A model generated the notes under the pieces. The model saw only the letters and a list, made by a program, of their open reading frames with translations. It was not told the origin of the DNA and did no database searches. Position numbers and translations under genes: made by a program. Below are positions 15,425 through 22,790 of a stretch of 25,502 nt of DNA, piece after piece (positions within the stretch are counted from its first letter, which is position 1; every line of letters begins with the position of its first letter). The stretch comes from CAZALT01 sp964485515 (GTDB lineage Bacteria; Actinomycetota; Acidimicrobiia; Acidimicrobiales; Acidimicrobilacustridaceae): positions 1-25,502 of the forward strand of contig CAZALT010000032.1 in assembly GCA_964485515.1 (NCBI GenBank). Direction: 5' to 3'.

Positions 15425-16108
15425 TCACGCGTCATAGCTCCGGTCTCGTTGGATCCGCCGGTAGAGGTCTTCTGTGGCGCGACGCGATCGAGCGTCGCCA
15501 GCGTCGTAGAGGTCGACTGCCACGGCCAGGCGAGGCGTCGAATCAGCGACGGGCCAACGATCGCTTGACGGAACCCGCAGGACGACGTTCGCGTCATCCC
15601 GCGTGGCACCGTCGAGCGCGTTGCGGCGAACGAGCTCGTCGAGCATGTCAGCAGGCAGGTACAGATCGGCTTGGGGCGCGCCGACGAGGTTGTGGCCTTC
15701 GGCGGAGATGCCTGTCGGCTGCACACCCGGGGTTGCAACGAGGCGCTCGACCACGGCGGGAACTGCCCGGTAGCGAAAGGCCTTGGCCCGTCGCCGAGTC
15801 AGGGCCGCAAGGTCCGCCAGGCCCGGTTCCGAACGAAGTCGCGCCCGGAGTCGGTCGATCTCGCTGCGACTCACCCATGGAACCCTCACGCCATCGGCAA
15901 GAGCAAAGATCGCCCACGCGTTCGTCGGAGACAATGGACGGCCACCGTGCCTCGGCTCTCGACGACGGTTGTCTACGTCGGCCGAATCGACGACCCACCG
16001 CCCCGCGACCTTGGTGCCCGGTAGCTCGCCGGCGTGGATCAACGCGCGGATCCGCTCAGCGCTCACCCCGAGTTCGCCAGCAGCGTCGAGGACGCTCAGT
16101 TGGGCCAT
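15425..16108 (-). CDS. HTH (excisionase/MerR-type) regulator with uncharacterised C-terminal domain
   Basis: From the ATG at 16108 the protein is 227 aa. Residues 1-47 (MAQLSVLDAAGELGVSAERIR, then IHAGELPGTKVAGRWVV in the usual order) are a typical excisionase/MerR-like helix-turn-helix domain. The rest has a middle helical part (SRSEIDRLRARLRSEPGLADL) and a C-terminal region (ADLYLPADMLDELV, VVLRVP, LAVAVDLYDAGDARSRRA) I cannot assign. Somewhat similar C-terminal regions occur in regulators linked to toxin-antitoxin loci, but no partner toxin adjoins. A perfect 13-bp inverted repeat just upstream is its likely operator, suggesting autoregulation. Frames reaching 16210 run through that repeat and are less likely. 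Confidence 0.75.
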   Translation of the reverse strand: MAQLSVLDAAGELGVSAERIRALIHAGELPGTKVAGRWVVDSADVDNRRREPRHGGRPLSPTNAWAIFALADGVRVPWVSRSEIDRLRARLRSEPGLADLAALTRRRAKAFRYRAVPAVVERLVATPGVQPTGISAEGHNLVGAPQADLYLPADMLDELVRRNALDGATRDDANVVLRVPSSDRWPVADSTPRLAVAVDLYDAGDARSRRATEDLYRRIQRDRSYDA

Positions 16109-16134
16109 CGCCTCGACACCTCGCTCTCCATTCA

Positions 16135-16170
16135 CCCGGGAACTATTCCGTTGACACAATAGTTCCCGGG
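16135..16170. promoter_or_regulatory. Perfect 13-bp inverted repeat, operator of the HTH gene
   Basis: CCCGGGAACTATT (16135-16147) and AATAGTTCCCGGG (16158-16170) are a perfect inverted repeat with a 10-bp spacer. It ends 26 bp upstream of the HTH gene start, and the minus-strand TATTGT within it (16156-16161) could be a -10 box. The arms are AT-richer than their surroundings. Autoregulation by the downstream HTH protein is the natural inference. Confidence 0.65.
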
Positions 16171-16232
16171 ACGAGCCGTCGACGACCTTTCGCCCCGGCG
16201 ACGCCACCACCCGTCACCACACCACACCCCTC

Positions 16233-16275
16233 ACGTACCGAAACGAATCGGAGCATTTCGTTTGGGCGCGTACGT
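16233..16275. repeat. Imperfect nested inverted repeat in gene-free spacer
   Basis: AAACGAA (16241-16247) pairs with TTCGTTT (16257-16263), and the flanking ACGTAC (16233-16238) with GTACGT (16270-16275), offset by a few bases. It lies in the gap 16171-16364, which has no convincing ORF. It could be a terminator for the pRiA4b-like gene at 16365 (it lies just downstream of its stop) or a regulator site. Confidence 0.35.
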
Positions 16276-16364
16276 CCGCACCAGCTGCCCACGGGTCCGA
16301 TGACGCGACCAGCCGTGCTCCCGAGCCCGTCGGCTGCGATGGGCGGCGGCTTCAGCCGCACGAC

Positions 16365-16919
16365 TCAGCGAACCGCCTGGAGATGGGCGTTGACGAGCGC
16401 CAGGTCGAAGGTCTTCGGGTCGAACGGGCCGCGCCAACCGCGGAGGTGTTCGTGTTCCTCGTGGGTGGGATCGGCGAGCACCGCCAAGTAGTGCTCGTAG
16501 CCCCACGAACCACCGACGTCTTCGGGCGGACACGCGTTGGCGCCGTCGAGGCAGGCAGCGAACTTCAGGCCTTTCGGCATCCGCCACATCCGGTGGACGG
16601 TGATCTCGTGCTCCCAGGAGTCGCCGAAGTCGTACTCGTAGGTGAACCGCTCGTTGGTGCCGATCGCCGTGACGACGGTGAAGTCCTTCTCCTGGAGCTC
16701 GTCATCGGGATACTCGTCGAACTGCATCCCGTAGCGCTCGCCGCCGATCTCGAAGACGTGGAGGTGGTAGTCCTCCCATCCCATCGCGGCCTGGAACATG
16801 CGATGCAGCTTGTCGAGTCGAACGCTGCCCGGTACGAGCAGTCGTCGCCACACCCGGGGCTCGACCTCGCGCAGCTCGATCGTGCAATCGACAACGGGCT
16901 GACCAGGTGGGGTGGGCAT
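16365..16919 (-). CDS. Plasmid pRiA4b ORF-3 family protein
   Basis: The 184 aa product has the full signature of this family: a start like VDCTIELREVEPRVWRRLLVP, then LDKLHRMFQAAMGWEDYHLHVFEI, FTYEYDFGDSWEHEI and the C-terminal GWRGPFDPKTFDLALVN (each block under 20 residues apart). The family is also found as a passenger protein in IS1096-type elements. Its molecular function is unknown. The Cys-containing segment CLDGANACPPEDVGG with the conserved PPEDVGG motif is intact. No transposase is adjacent, so it is here as island cargo rather than part of a recognisable insertion sequence. Confidence 0.9.
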   Translation of the reverse strand: MPTPPGQPVVDCTIELREVEPRVWRRLLVPGSVRLDKLHRMFQAAMGWEDYHLHVFEIGGERYGMQFDEYPDDELQEKDFTVVTAIGTNERFTYEYDFGDSWEHEITVHRMWRMPKGLKFAACLDGANACPPEDVGGSWGYEHYLAVLADPTHEEHEHLRGWRGPFDPKTFDLALVNAHLQAVR

Positions 16920-16967
16920 GGACGGAGGCTACGAGGTCACGCTCGACGGACGAGCCACGGAGGCCAG

Positions 16968-17192
16968 CTACTCCCCGTCAACGATGATCTCAGGATCGCC
17001 GACGTACTGGGCTTGCCAGTTCGTGCTCACGGCGTGGGCGTCTCCATCGTCGACGGTGAACCATGCGTCCCCGAGCCCTTCGACGATGCCGTCGGCGACG
17101 GTCCTCTCGGGTGGGAGCTCCTCGTCGGCTGCGACGTAGACCCACAGGTCGAGTCGCAGCCGCCGGGCCTTCATCTGGACGGGTTCGTTCAC
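16968..17192 (-). CDS. Small acidic hypothetical protein
   Basis: A GTG at 17192 gives 74 aa beginning MNEPVQMKARRLRLDLWVYVA and ending in an acidic DGE. The alternation RRLRLDLWVYVAADEE suggests a beta strand. An open frame extends to 17276 but would run through the long inverted repeat at 17197-17237, so the shorter start is preferred. It is divergent from the 58 aa gene, both starting about 5 bp outside the repeat. Function unknown. Confidence 0.55.
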   Translation of the reverse strand: MNEPVQMKARRLRLDLWVYVAADEELPPERTVADGIVEGLGDAWFTVDDGDAHAVSTNWQAQYVGDPEIIVDGE

Positions 17193-17196
17193 GGCA

Positions 17197-17237
17197 CGAT
17201 CATCGCTCGAGCCAGAGCGCATCTCGAGCGATGATCG
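17197..17237. promoter_or_regulatory. Perfect 15-bp inverted repeat between divergent small genes
   Basis: CGATCATCGCTCGAG (17197-17211) and CTCGAGCGATGATCG (17223-17237) are perfectly complementary with an 11-bp spacer. The repeat fills the whole gap between a GTG (17192, minus) and an ATG (17242, plus). Its inner part GCTCGAG-N11-CTCGAGC recurs at 17677-17701. It is probably a shared operator, or it could be a hairpin in both leader RNAs. Confidence 0.6.
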
Positions 17238-17241
17238 ACCG

Positions 17242-17418
17242 ATGGCCGAAGCACGCACGTACAGGTTCGTGATCACCGTCCAGGTGGAGCCGGGCCACCC
17301 CGCCTACGACGACCCCGAGTGGGCCGCCGACGCCGCCTGGGGAGCGCTGAGCAACGAGTACGACCTTCGAGCGACCTACTCCGCCATCGAGCAGGTCGAC
17401 CTCGACGAGCCGCTCTGA
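17242..17418 (+). CDS. Small hypothetical protein
   Basis: This 58 aa ORF starts MAEARTYRFVITVQVEPGHP and contains DDPEWAADAAWGALSNEY, ending in an acidic DLDEPL. It is compact and acidic with a predicted strand followed by a helix, a protein-like composition. No known family. It diverges from the 74 aa gene across the long inverted repeat and converges with the 70 aa gene at 17429. Confidence 0.55.
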   Translation: MAEARTYRFVITVQVEPGHPAYDDPEWAADAAWGALSNEYDLRATYSAIEQVDLDEPL

Positions 17419-17428
17419 TCCCGGTGCA

Positions 17429-17641
17429 TCACCAGCCGTAGTCCCAGCTCGGCCAAAGCGTGTCCTCGGCGATCTCGACCGCGGCAGCGCGGACCTCCGC
17501 CGTCACCTCGTGGAGGTCCGCGTCGAGCACCAACATCTCGGGCCGCGGCGCCTCGTCGTCTACGACGACCCGGACGACCTCTCGCTCATCGAGGTCGACC
17601 TCGGCGTAGATCGGATACAGGTAGCGGACGAAAACGGTCAC
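17429..17641 (-). CDS. Small acidic hypothetical protein
   Basis: A GTG at 17641 with the ribosome-binding site GGGAGAGGAA about 5 bases upstream gives 70 aa, beginning MTVFVRYLYPIYAEVDLDE and ending in WPSWDYGW. The open frame continues to a TTG at 17671, less likely. The product is a short beta-rich acidic protein with a Trp-rich end; I do not recognise a family. The second GCTCGAG-N11-CTCGAGC repeat lies 36 bp upstream of its start. Confidence 0.6.
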   Translation of the reverse strand: MTVFVRYLYPIYAEVDLDEREVVRVVVDDEAPRPEMLVLDADLHEVTAEVRAAAVEIAEDTLWPSWDYGW

Positions 17642-17676
17642 ATCGGGTTCCTCTCCCTGGGCGTGGGTCAATCGTC

Positions 17677-17701
17677 GCTCGAGTCGCCAACGATCTCGAG
17701 C
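17677..17701. promoter_or_regulatory. Second GCTCGAG-N11-CTCGAGC inverted repeat
   Basis: GCTCGAG (17677-17683) and CTCGAGC (17695-17701) are separated by 11 bp, exactly the arm core and spacing of the repeat at 17197-17237. The flanks (ATCGTC on the left) are also similar. It lies between the 70 aa minus gene and the 170 aa plus gene, so again between divergent genes. Confidence 0.5.
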
Positions 17702-17789
17702 AGTGGCCCAGCTCGCAGCGAGCTTGTGCCCGGTCGTGCTGCGCCCGCAGGGTCAGGTGCGAGACTCCTCACAAGAACAGGAGGCACTC

Positions 17790-18302
17790 ATGATCACGGA
17801 GAACGCAAGCGTGCTCCCCGGCGATGGCGGCTGGATGATTGATCACCCCGCCGATTGCCTCGACATCGACGGCAACCAGCTCCGACCGGCGTGGTTCCGA
17901 GATGAGGAGGACGCGACGTCGTACCTCTCGTGGCTTGATGAGTACGGCCTTCCGGTGCGGAGCGGTGGCTACCTCGCAGGCAATGCCACCGACGAACAGG
18001 ACCATCGGATGGTCTTCGAGGGTTGGGGCGTGTGGGAAGCCGATGGGTCGGCATGCGGGCCCGTCCAGATTCAGCGATACGACACCTTGGAGAGCGGCCG
18101 CGAGCCGCTACCAAGCGACGAGTGCGCATGGGAGCTAGTCGTGCACAAGGCCCGTGCTGGATCTCGGCTCCATCGACTGGCTCTCCTCGACGTCGCGGCC
18201 TACAACCCGCAGGAGCTCTTCCGCATCGCCCTACACACTGGCCAGGACCCGCACTTCCTCGGGCGCGAGGTCCAAGGCTGGGCCGCTGCCCTGACCAGGT
18301 AG
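17790..18302 (+). CDS. Hypothetical protein, 170 aa
   Basis: The ATG at 17790 is preceded by a strong AGGAGG at 5 bases, choosing it over the open frame that starts at 17703. The product begins MITENASVLPGDGGWMIDHP and is acidic and Trp-rich, with LSWLDEYGLPVRSGGYLAGN and FEGWGVWEADGSACGPV in the middle. The C terminus is helical (LHRLALLDVAAYNPQELF, LGREVQGWAAAL). No recognised domain. It is downstream of the second shared inverted repeat and converges on the nuclease-like gene with a 10-bp gap. Confidence 0.65.
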   Translation: MITENASVLPGDGGWMIDHPADCLDIDGNQLRPAWFRDEEDATSYLSWLDEYGLPVRSGGYLAGNATDEQDHRMVFEGWGVWEADGSACGPVQIQRYDTLESGREPLPSDECAWELVVHKARAGSRLHRLALLDVAAYNPQELFRIALHTGQDPHFLGREVQGWAAALTR

Positions 18303-18312
18303 GGGTCGAGCC

Positions 18313-18831
18313 TCAGTACCCGAAGAGGCACAACCCACGGACGTTCGTGTAGTTGCCGTCCTCGAAGAACGTTCGAAGCCGGCGCTCGACGGTGACGTAC
18401 TCCCGGCGGGGCGACATCGTCGGGTTCTGGCGCAGCTCCCGCGGGACCATCAAGAACAGGTAGTCGGCATGGGTGCAGATGTGACACTTCCAGAAGTCCA
18501 GGAGGTCCATGTTGTTGATCGTGGTCTTGCCGCGCTCGACCTCCAGAATGATGCCGGTATCGGCCAGCGGCATGAAGTAGTCCGGCCGAAGGGCGCTGGT
18601 GTACTCACGGAAGAGACCTTTCGACTCGTCCCTGAAGCCCAGCCCGCGCGCCTCGGCAAGAAAGACGTTCTGGACCTCAGCGCTAGACCTCCCCGGCTGG
18701 TTAGCCAGGACAATGCTGTCCATGACCGCCGACTCGCGGAGGTGGTCGAGCAGCCGATCAGCGACGCCGAGGACGGTCCTTTGCTCGGCGGTGCCGAGGT
18801 ATCCCGCCTGAAAGAAATCGACCCGCTCCAC
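18313..18831 (-). CDS. Putative PD-(D/E)XK nuclease-like protein
   Basis: The 172 aa frame starts at a GTG placed directly after an in-frame TAG. The central part shows LRPDYFMPLADTGIILEVERGKT (D84, E97 and E99/K102; read as RPDYF followed by ILEVERGKT). This spacing of an Asp and an E-x-E/K hydrophobic strand is what PD-(D/E)XK endonucleases show. It is followed by NNMDLLDFWKCHICTHAD and LFLMVP strands, also typical of that fold. The third catalytic position being Glu rather than Lys makes the call uncertain. It lacks a neighbouring methylase. Alternatives are an Holliday-junction-type or non-catalytic relative, or an unrelated hypothetical. Confidence 0.55.
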   Translation of the reverse strand: MERVDFFQAGYLGTAEQRTVLGVADRLLDHLRESAVMDSIVLANQPGRSSAEVQNVFLAEARGLGFRDESKGLFREYTSALRPDYFMPLADTGIILEVERGKTTINNMDLLDFWKCHICTHADYLFLMVPRELRQNPTMSPRREYVTVERRLRTFFEDGNYTNVRGLCLFGY

Positions 18832-18935
18832 CTACGGGAGCTCAGCCGATCGAACATGAGCTCGCAACTCGCGAACCTGCGGCGAAGCGCGAGGCATCCA
18901 CCTGGCGACCCAGTTCGAACCACCGGAGCTGGACC

Positions 18936-19298
18936 TCAGCCCGGTCCAAGATCGTGGACACCCATGTAGGCGTCACCGGTGAGATCTACGAGGAGGTCCA
19001 GCAACTCGGCGCCCACGCCGTGGAGCGCGTCCTCGATCTCAGGATCGTCAACAGCATCGCCATCGAAGAGCACCTCGCCCGTTGCCGAGCGCACCGATCG
19101 GATCCGTAGAACCTTGAGCCAGTCCTCGTTCATCCAGCCGTGGACCTCGAGGACGGCGGCGCCGGGCAGCACCGCTCGCACCTCGGCCATCGCGACCTGC
19201 TCGGTGAGGTCCGCCAGCCGCTCGCCGTCAGCGGCGTGCCGGACCAAAACCGCTTCGAACTCGGCTCGGACGCCTGACTCATCCAATCGATCGACCAT
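18936..19298 (-). CDS. Conserved small protein, 'MNEDWL' family, copy B
   Basis: The ATG at 19298 with AGGAGG five bases upstream gives 120 aa. Aligned with copy A at 14992-15348: LPGAAVLEVHGWMNEDWL against LPGATVLETEGEMNEDWL, LRIRSVRSATGEVLFD against LRIQRVLDADGRVLYD, and LLVDLTGDAYMG against LLDLTGDDYLG. The two are clear paralogues on opposite strands about 3.6 kb apart, diverged enough to exclude a very recent duplication. Function unknown. Confidence 0.75.
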   Translation of the reverse strand: MVDRLDESGVRAEFEAVLVRHAADGERLADLTEQVAMAEVRAVLPGAAVLEVHGWMNEDWLKVLRIRSVRSATGEVLFDGDAVDDPEIEDALHGVGAELLDLLVDLTGDAYMGVHDLGPG

Positions 19299-19393
19299 TC
19301 GGTCCTCCTCGGTCGTCGGCCCTCGCGGGCACGTGGGTGTCACCGATCATCCCCGAGGCATGTGACATTCGCCGAGGGAACCTGCTCTCTCCG

Positions 19394-22300
19394 TCAGAGC
19401 GACAGGCCCGGGCCGTCGCGTTCCGCAGCCCGGCGATCGAGTCCGACGGTCTCGTTGAGGTCGGCGATGGCTCGGTTGGCTGCGTAGTAGGTGGTCCCGT
19501 AGTCGGGTTTACCGAGCGGGGGCAGCGGGCCGACGAGCGTGGTCTCGGGGAGATCCCAGAGGGCACGGTGTTGCGCGACGCGCCCTGCGGCCGCGACCCA
19601 CCGCTCGCGTGCCACCGCCTCGTCGGGGACCGGGCCGAGGGCTTCGAGCAGAAGATCCGCCGGATTCTCGACGCTTTGCTCGCCTCGGATGCGGGCGTCA
19701 TCGTCGAGGGCCTGTCGGACCCTCTCGGCATCCGCGCCGTGGCGGTCGGCATGAACCTCGATCGCCTGGTCTCGTGCCGCCCGCTCGGTCTGGATCGTTG
19801 TGGGCAGGTCCTCCAACTCGCGCTCCAGGCCCTCGATGTGTCCGAGGAGGGATCGAACCTCGTTTCTCGCTCGGGCGATCTCGGCCGTGTGGCCTCGGCG
19901 ACGGAGGGGACGGTCGGGTTGGTCGAGCGTTCGTGTCGCATCGGTGAGACGCGTCGTCGCTTGCCCGACCAGTTCGGGGAGGTCCCGCTTCCGTTGGGTG
20001 AGCGCGGCGAGGGACCGACCGTGCTCGTCGAGGCGAAGCCGCAGCGTGTCGGCGGCCGACTGGTGCGCGGCGGCCTGCCTCACGAGGGCACGTAGCTCCG
20101 GCTCGGGAATCGGTTCCCGCCTTCGCGGTGTCTTCGGGCCCGGCCCACCGGCCTGGCCTGTTGGAGCGCCCTCGGCGACAGGTGTCGGGCGGTCGAGCCG
20201 AACCGCCGTGGCTGGCTGGTCGACCCACGTGCGGGCGACCGCCTCGGCTACGACGTCGGCGGCGGTGCGCTCGTCGTGGAGGACGACGAAGGCTTCATTG
20301 GTGGTCCGGCCACGCGTGAGCGGGACGTAGATGCCGCTGGTCCCGGTGGGGCCGTCGAGGTAGAGGAAGGAGCGGTCGACGGTGCGGCCTTGGGTGGCGT
20401 GGCTGGTCTCGGCGTAGGCCAGCTCGACGTCGGCGGCCACGTACTCGGCGGGCAGGGTGACCCGGCCGGTCGAGCCGTCAACGGTCAGGCTGCCGTTGCG
20501 GTGGACGGCGGCAACGGTCCAGCGGTCGCGGTTCTTGACCATGCGCTGTCGGTCGGTGAGCAGCGTCCGTTGGTTGCGACGCGTCGCAACCACGTCGCCG
20601 ACGCGCGCTCGGCCTTCCCCGACCTGCACCGAGGGGCTGCGGGGGTCGACGTCGCCAGCGGCGAACCGCGTGGCCTGGGCGATCTCGTTGAGCGCAGCGA
20701 CGGCTTCCCGCGTCGGTGCCATCATCGCCGCGCTCTGGCCGGCCTCGATGGCGTCGCGCCAGGCGTGGACGGTGGCCATGGCCATCTGCCGGGTGGTGCC
20801 GCCGTGGAGGCGTCCGTGTTGGTCGTAGAGACCGACGACGTCGGTGTCGCCTCGTCGTAGGCGCAGGCTGGCGTCTCGTTCCCAGGACGCGTCGAAGCGG
20901 TGGACCCGGTCGAGCTCGACGGCGCCGAGGGTGTCGACGAGGTGGCCGAACATGCCGGAGCGTCCGACGGCGGAGAACTGCATGGGGTCACCGACGAGGG
21001 CGAGACGCCAGCCGCGTCGCTCGGCCAGATCGATCATCTCGGCCAGTCGTGGCGTCGGCACCATGGCGGCCTCGTCGACCACGACTGTCGAGCCAGCCGG
21101 TAGGTCGTATCTGTACTGGGGTGGACGGTCGAGACGGTGCTCGATGAGCAGCTTGTCGAGGGTGTCGGCATCGATGCCGGTGTCCACCGCCAGAACCTCA
21201 GCAGCAGCCGCCGATGGGGCCACGCCGAAGCACGGTCGACCATCGGCGTGGAGGCGAGCGACAGCGGGTCGCATGGCGGAGGTCTTGCCGGTGCCGGCGG
21301 GTCCGACGACGAGGACCAGGCGCCGGTCCCCCGCCACCGCCCCCGCCGCGTGGCGCTGGACGACGGTGAGGTCCTCGTCGGCGGGGATGTCCTGGGCGTC
21401 GGCACCGCCTTCGTCGCTCCAGCCTTGGGTGATCTCCAGGATGCGTTCCTCCTCGTCGAGGATGGCGCTCGTGGTGAGCAGCCGGTCGAGCGCTCCCTCG
21501 GTGACAGGTCGGCCATCACGACGTAGCGGGACGTCGTCGGGGACGAGACGAGACACGTCGACGACGAGGGTGTCCACGACGTGCGACGCGAGCCGGTCGG
21601 CCCGTTCGACGAGCTCAGCGGCGGTGGATCCGACTCGCGTCGGGAGCGCGGCGGCGATCTCCCGGGTGGTCTCGGCGGGTCGCCACACCGACTGGGTGTC
21701 TCGTAGCGAGGACAGAGCGCCGACGACGGCAGTGCGGTCAATGGCGTCGTTGGGTTCGAGCGGGCGGGTACGACCCGTCACCTGGGCGAGGTAGTCGACG
21801 GGCGTGTAGCCGAGGGCGGCGAGCTGGTCGTGCCAGTGCTCGTGCAGCTCGGTGGCCACGGCGCTGGTCTTGCCCGGTCGGCTGTCCTCGGCGGCCTCCC
21901 GTTCGATGGCCCAGCTCTCCCGGGGAGTCGGTTGCCGGCCGACCGTGTCGACGAAGCGCTCGGCCTTCTCGTCGCGTCGCCGCTTCATCTGCTCGGTGCG
22001 CTTGGAGAACTCCTTCAGGACCGCCTCGGGTGCGTCGGCCATCTCGGCCAGGCCGTTCTCGACGGGCTTCCATCGCACGCCGAGGCGGTCGGTCAGCTCA
22101 GCGCGCAGCCCCGCGGCGTAGAGCGCGGAGACGGTGCGCTGGTCGTGCTTGACGGTGCGGGCGTCGAGGGCGAGCCATCGGCCGTCGGGGGACATGACCC
22201 GGTTGGCAATCACCAGGTGGGAGTGGATCTGCGGGTCGTGCGCCCGGCTGGTGTGCTGGCGAAAGGCTGAGGCGATGAGTCCGTCGGCATCGACGATCCG

Positions 22301-22705
22301 GATCTCGCCGTTGACCCGGTAGCGGCAGTGGGCGTGGTCCTCGACCCACCCGAAGGCGGCGGCCACCGCTGCATCGTGCGCGTCGAGGACCTCTTTGCGG
22401 GTGTGGTCGTCGCCGATGGCGTACAGCAAGGACACGGACTTGGGAGCCGAGCAGGTGACGTCGAACCCACGGACGGTTCGGTCGGTGTGCCGCGTGCCGA
22501 GCAGCTCACCGTCGAGCGGGTCCCGTCCGTCCATGAGCGTGAGGAAGTCGTCATCGTCCACGTCGCCGGACAGGCCGAGCGCGTCGGCGCCTCGGCCGAG
22601 CCAGCGGCCGGGTGGCTCGTCGCCGTCGAGGTAGTACCGGCCCGGCCCTTCGACGTAGTACGCGCCGGCGTCGTCGCCCTTGAGCGTGGTCACCCGGGCG
22701 GTCAC
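19394..22705 (-). CDS. MobF-family conjugative relaxase-helicase (TrwC/TraA-like)
   Basis: The GTG at 22705 has GGGAG seven bases upstream and gives 1103 aa; the frame is open to 22732. The N terminus MTARVTTLKGDDAGAYYVEG is typical of actinobacterial MobF relaxases, with candidate catalytic tyrosines Y16/Y17 and Y24/Y25. The metal-binding His triad is in HDPQIHSH (H156, H161, H163). The second half is an SF1 helicase: Walker A GPAGTGKT (468-475) and Walker B VVVDEAAM (541-548). The relaxase nicks oriT and stays bound to the 5' end, while the helicase unwinds the strand to be transferred. The C-terminal 250 residues are coiled coil. No coupling protein or type IV secretion gene is in the window, so the element is probably mobilised by a helper. 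Confidence 0.93.
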   Translation of the reverse strand: MTARVTTLKGDDAGAYYVEGPGRYYLDGDEPPGRWLGRGADALGLSGDVDDDDFLTLMDGRDPLDGELLGTRHTDRTVRGFDVTCSAPKSVSLLYAIGDDHTRKEVLDAHDAAVAAAFGWVEDHAHCRYRVNGEIRIVDADGLIASAFRQHTSRAHDPQIHSHLVIANRVMSPDGRWLALDARTVKHDQRTVSALYAAGLRAELTDRLGVRWKPVENGLAEMADAPEAVLKEFSKRTEQMKRRRDEKAERFVDTVGRQPTPRESWAIEREAAEDSRPGKTSAVATELHEHWHDQLAALGYTPVDYLAQVTGRTRPLEPNDAIDRTAVVGALSSLRDTQSVWRPAETTREIAAALPTRVGSTAAELVERADRLASHVVDTLVVDVSRLVPDDVPLRRDGRPVTEGALDRLLTTSAILDEEERILEITQGWSDEGGADAQDIPADEDLTVVQRHAAGAVAGDRRLVLVVGPAGTGKTSAMRPAVARLHADGRPCFGVAPSAAAAEVLAVDTGIDADTLDKLLIEHRLDRPPQYRYDLPAGSTVVVDEAAMVPTPRLAEMIDLAERRGWRLALVGDPMQFSAVGRSGMFGHLVDTLGAVELDRVHRFDASWERDASLRLRRGDTDVVGLYDQHGRLHGGTTRQMAMATVHAWRDAIEAGQSAAMMAPTREAVAALNEIAQATRFAAGDVDPRSPSVQVGEGRARVGDVVATRRNQRTLLTDRQRMVKNRDRWTVAAVHRNGSLTVDGSTGRVTLPAEYVAADVELAYAETSHATQGRTVDRSFLYLDGPTGTSGIYVPLTRGRTTNEAFVVLHDERTAADVVAEAVARTWVDQPATAVRLDRPTPVAEGAPTGQAGGPGPKTPRRREPIPEPELRALVRQAAAHQSAADTLRLRLDEHGRSLAALTQRKRDLPELVGQATTRLTDATRTLDQPDRPLRRRGHTAEIARARNEVRSLLGHIEGLERELEDLPTTIQTERAARDQAIEVHADRHGADAERVRQALDDDARIRGEQSVENPADLLLEALGPVPDEAVARERWVAAAGRVAQHRALWDLPETTLVGPLPPLGKPDYGTTYYAANRAIADLNETVGLDRRAAERDGPGLSL

Positions 22706-22779
22706 GGCCGACTCCCGCACGAGCGCGTGCACTCGTCTGTCGATCGTTGAGACGCTTGCGCTGAGGTCGTGGGGTTCAT
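22702..22779 (-). CDS. 25-codon leader ORF coupled to the relaxase
   Basis: The ATG at 22779, preceded by AAGGAC, opens a 25 aa frame (MNPTTSAQASQRSTDE...) whose stop overlaps the preferred relaxase GTG as GTGA. It lies 11 bp after the stop of the winged-helix gene. It may act as a translational coupling peptide. The evidence is geometric only. Confidence 0.3.
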   Translation of the reverse strand: MNPTTSAQASQRSTDECTRSCGSRP

Positions 22780-22790
22780 GGGTCGGTCCT

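Noticed and set aside
16365..16919. Insertion sequence around the pRiA4b ORF-3 gene
   Set aside because: The family can accompany IS1096-type elements, but no transposase or terminal inverted repeats were found around it.
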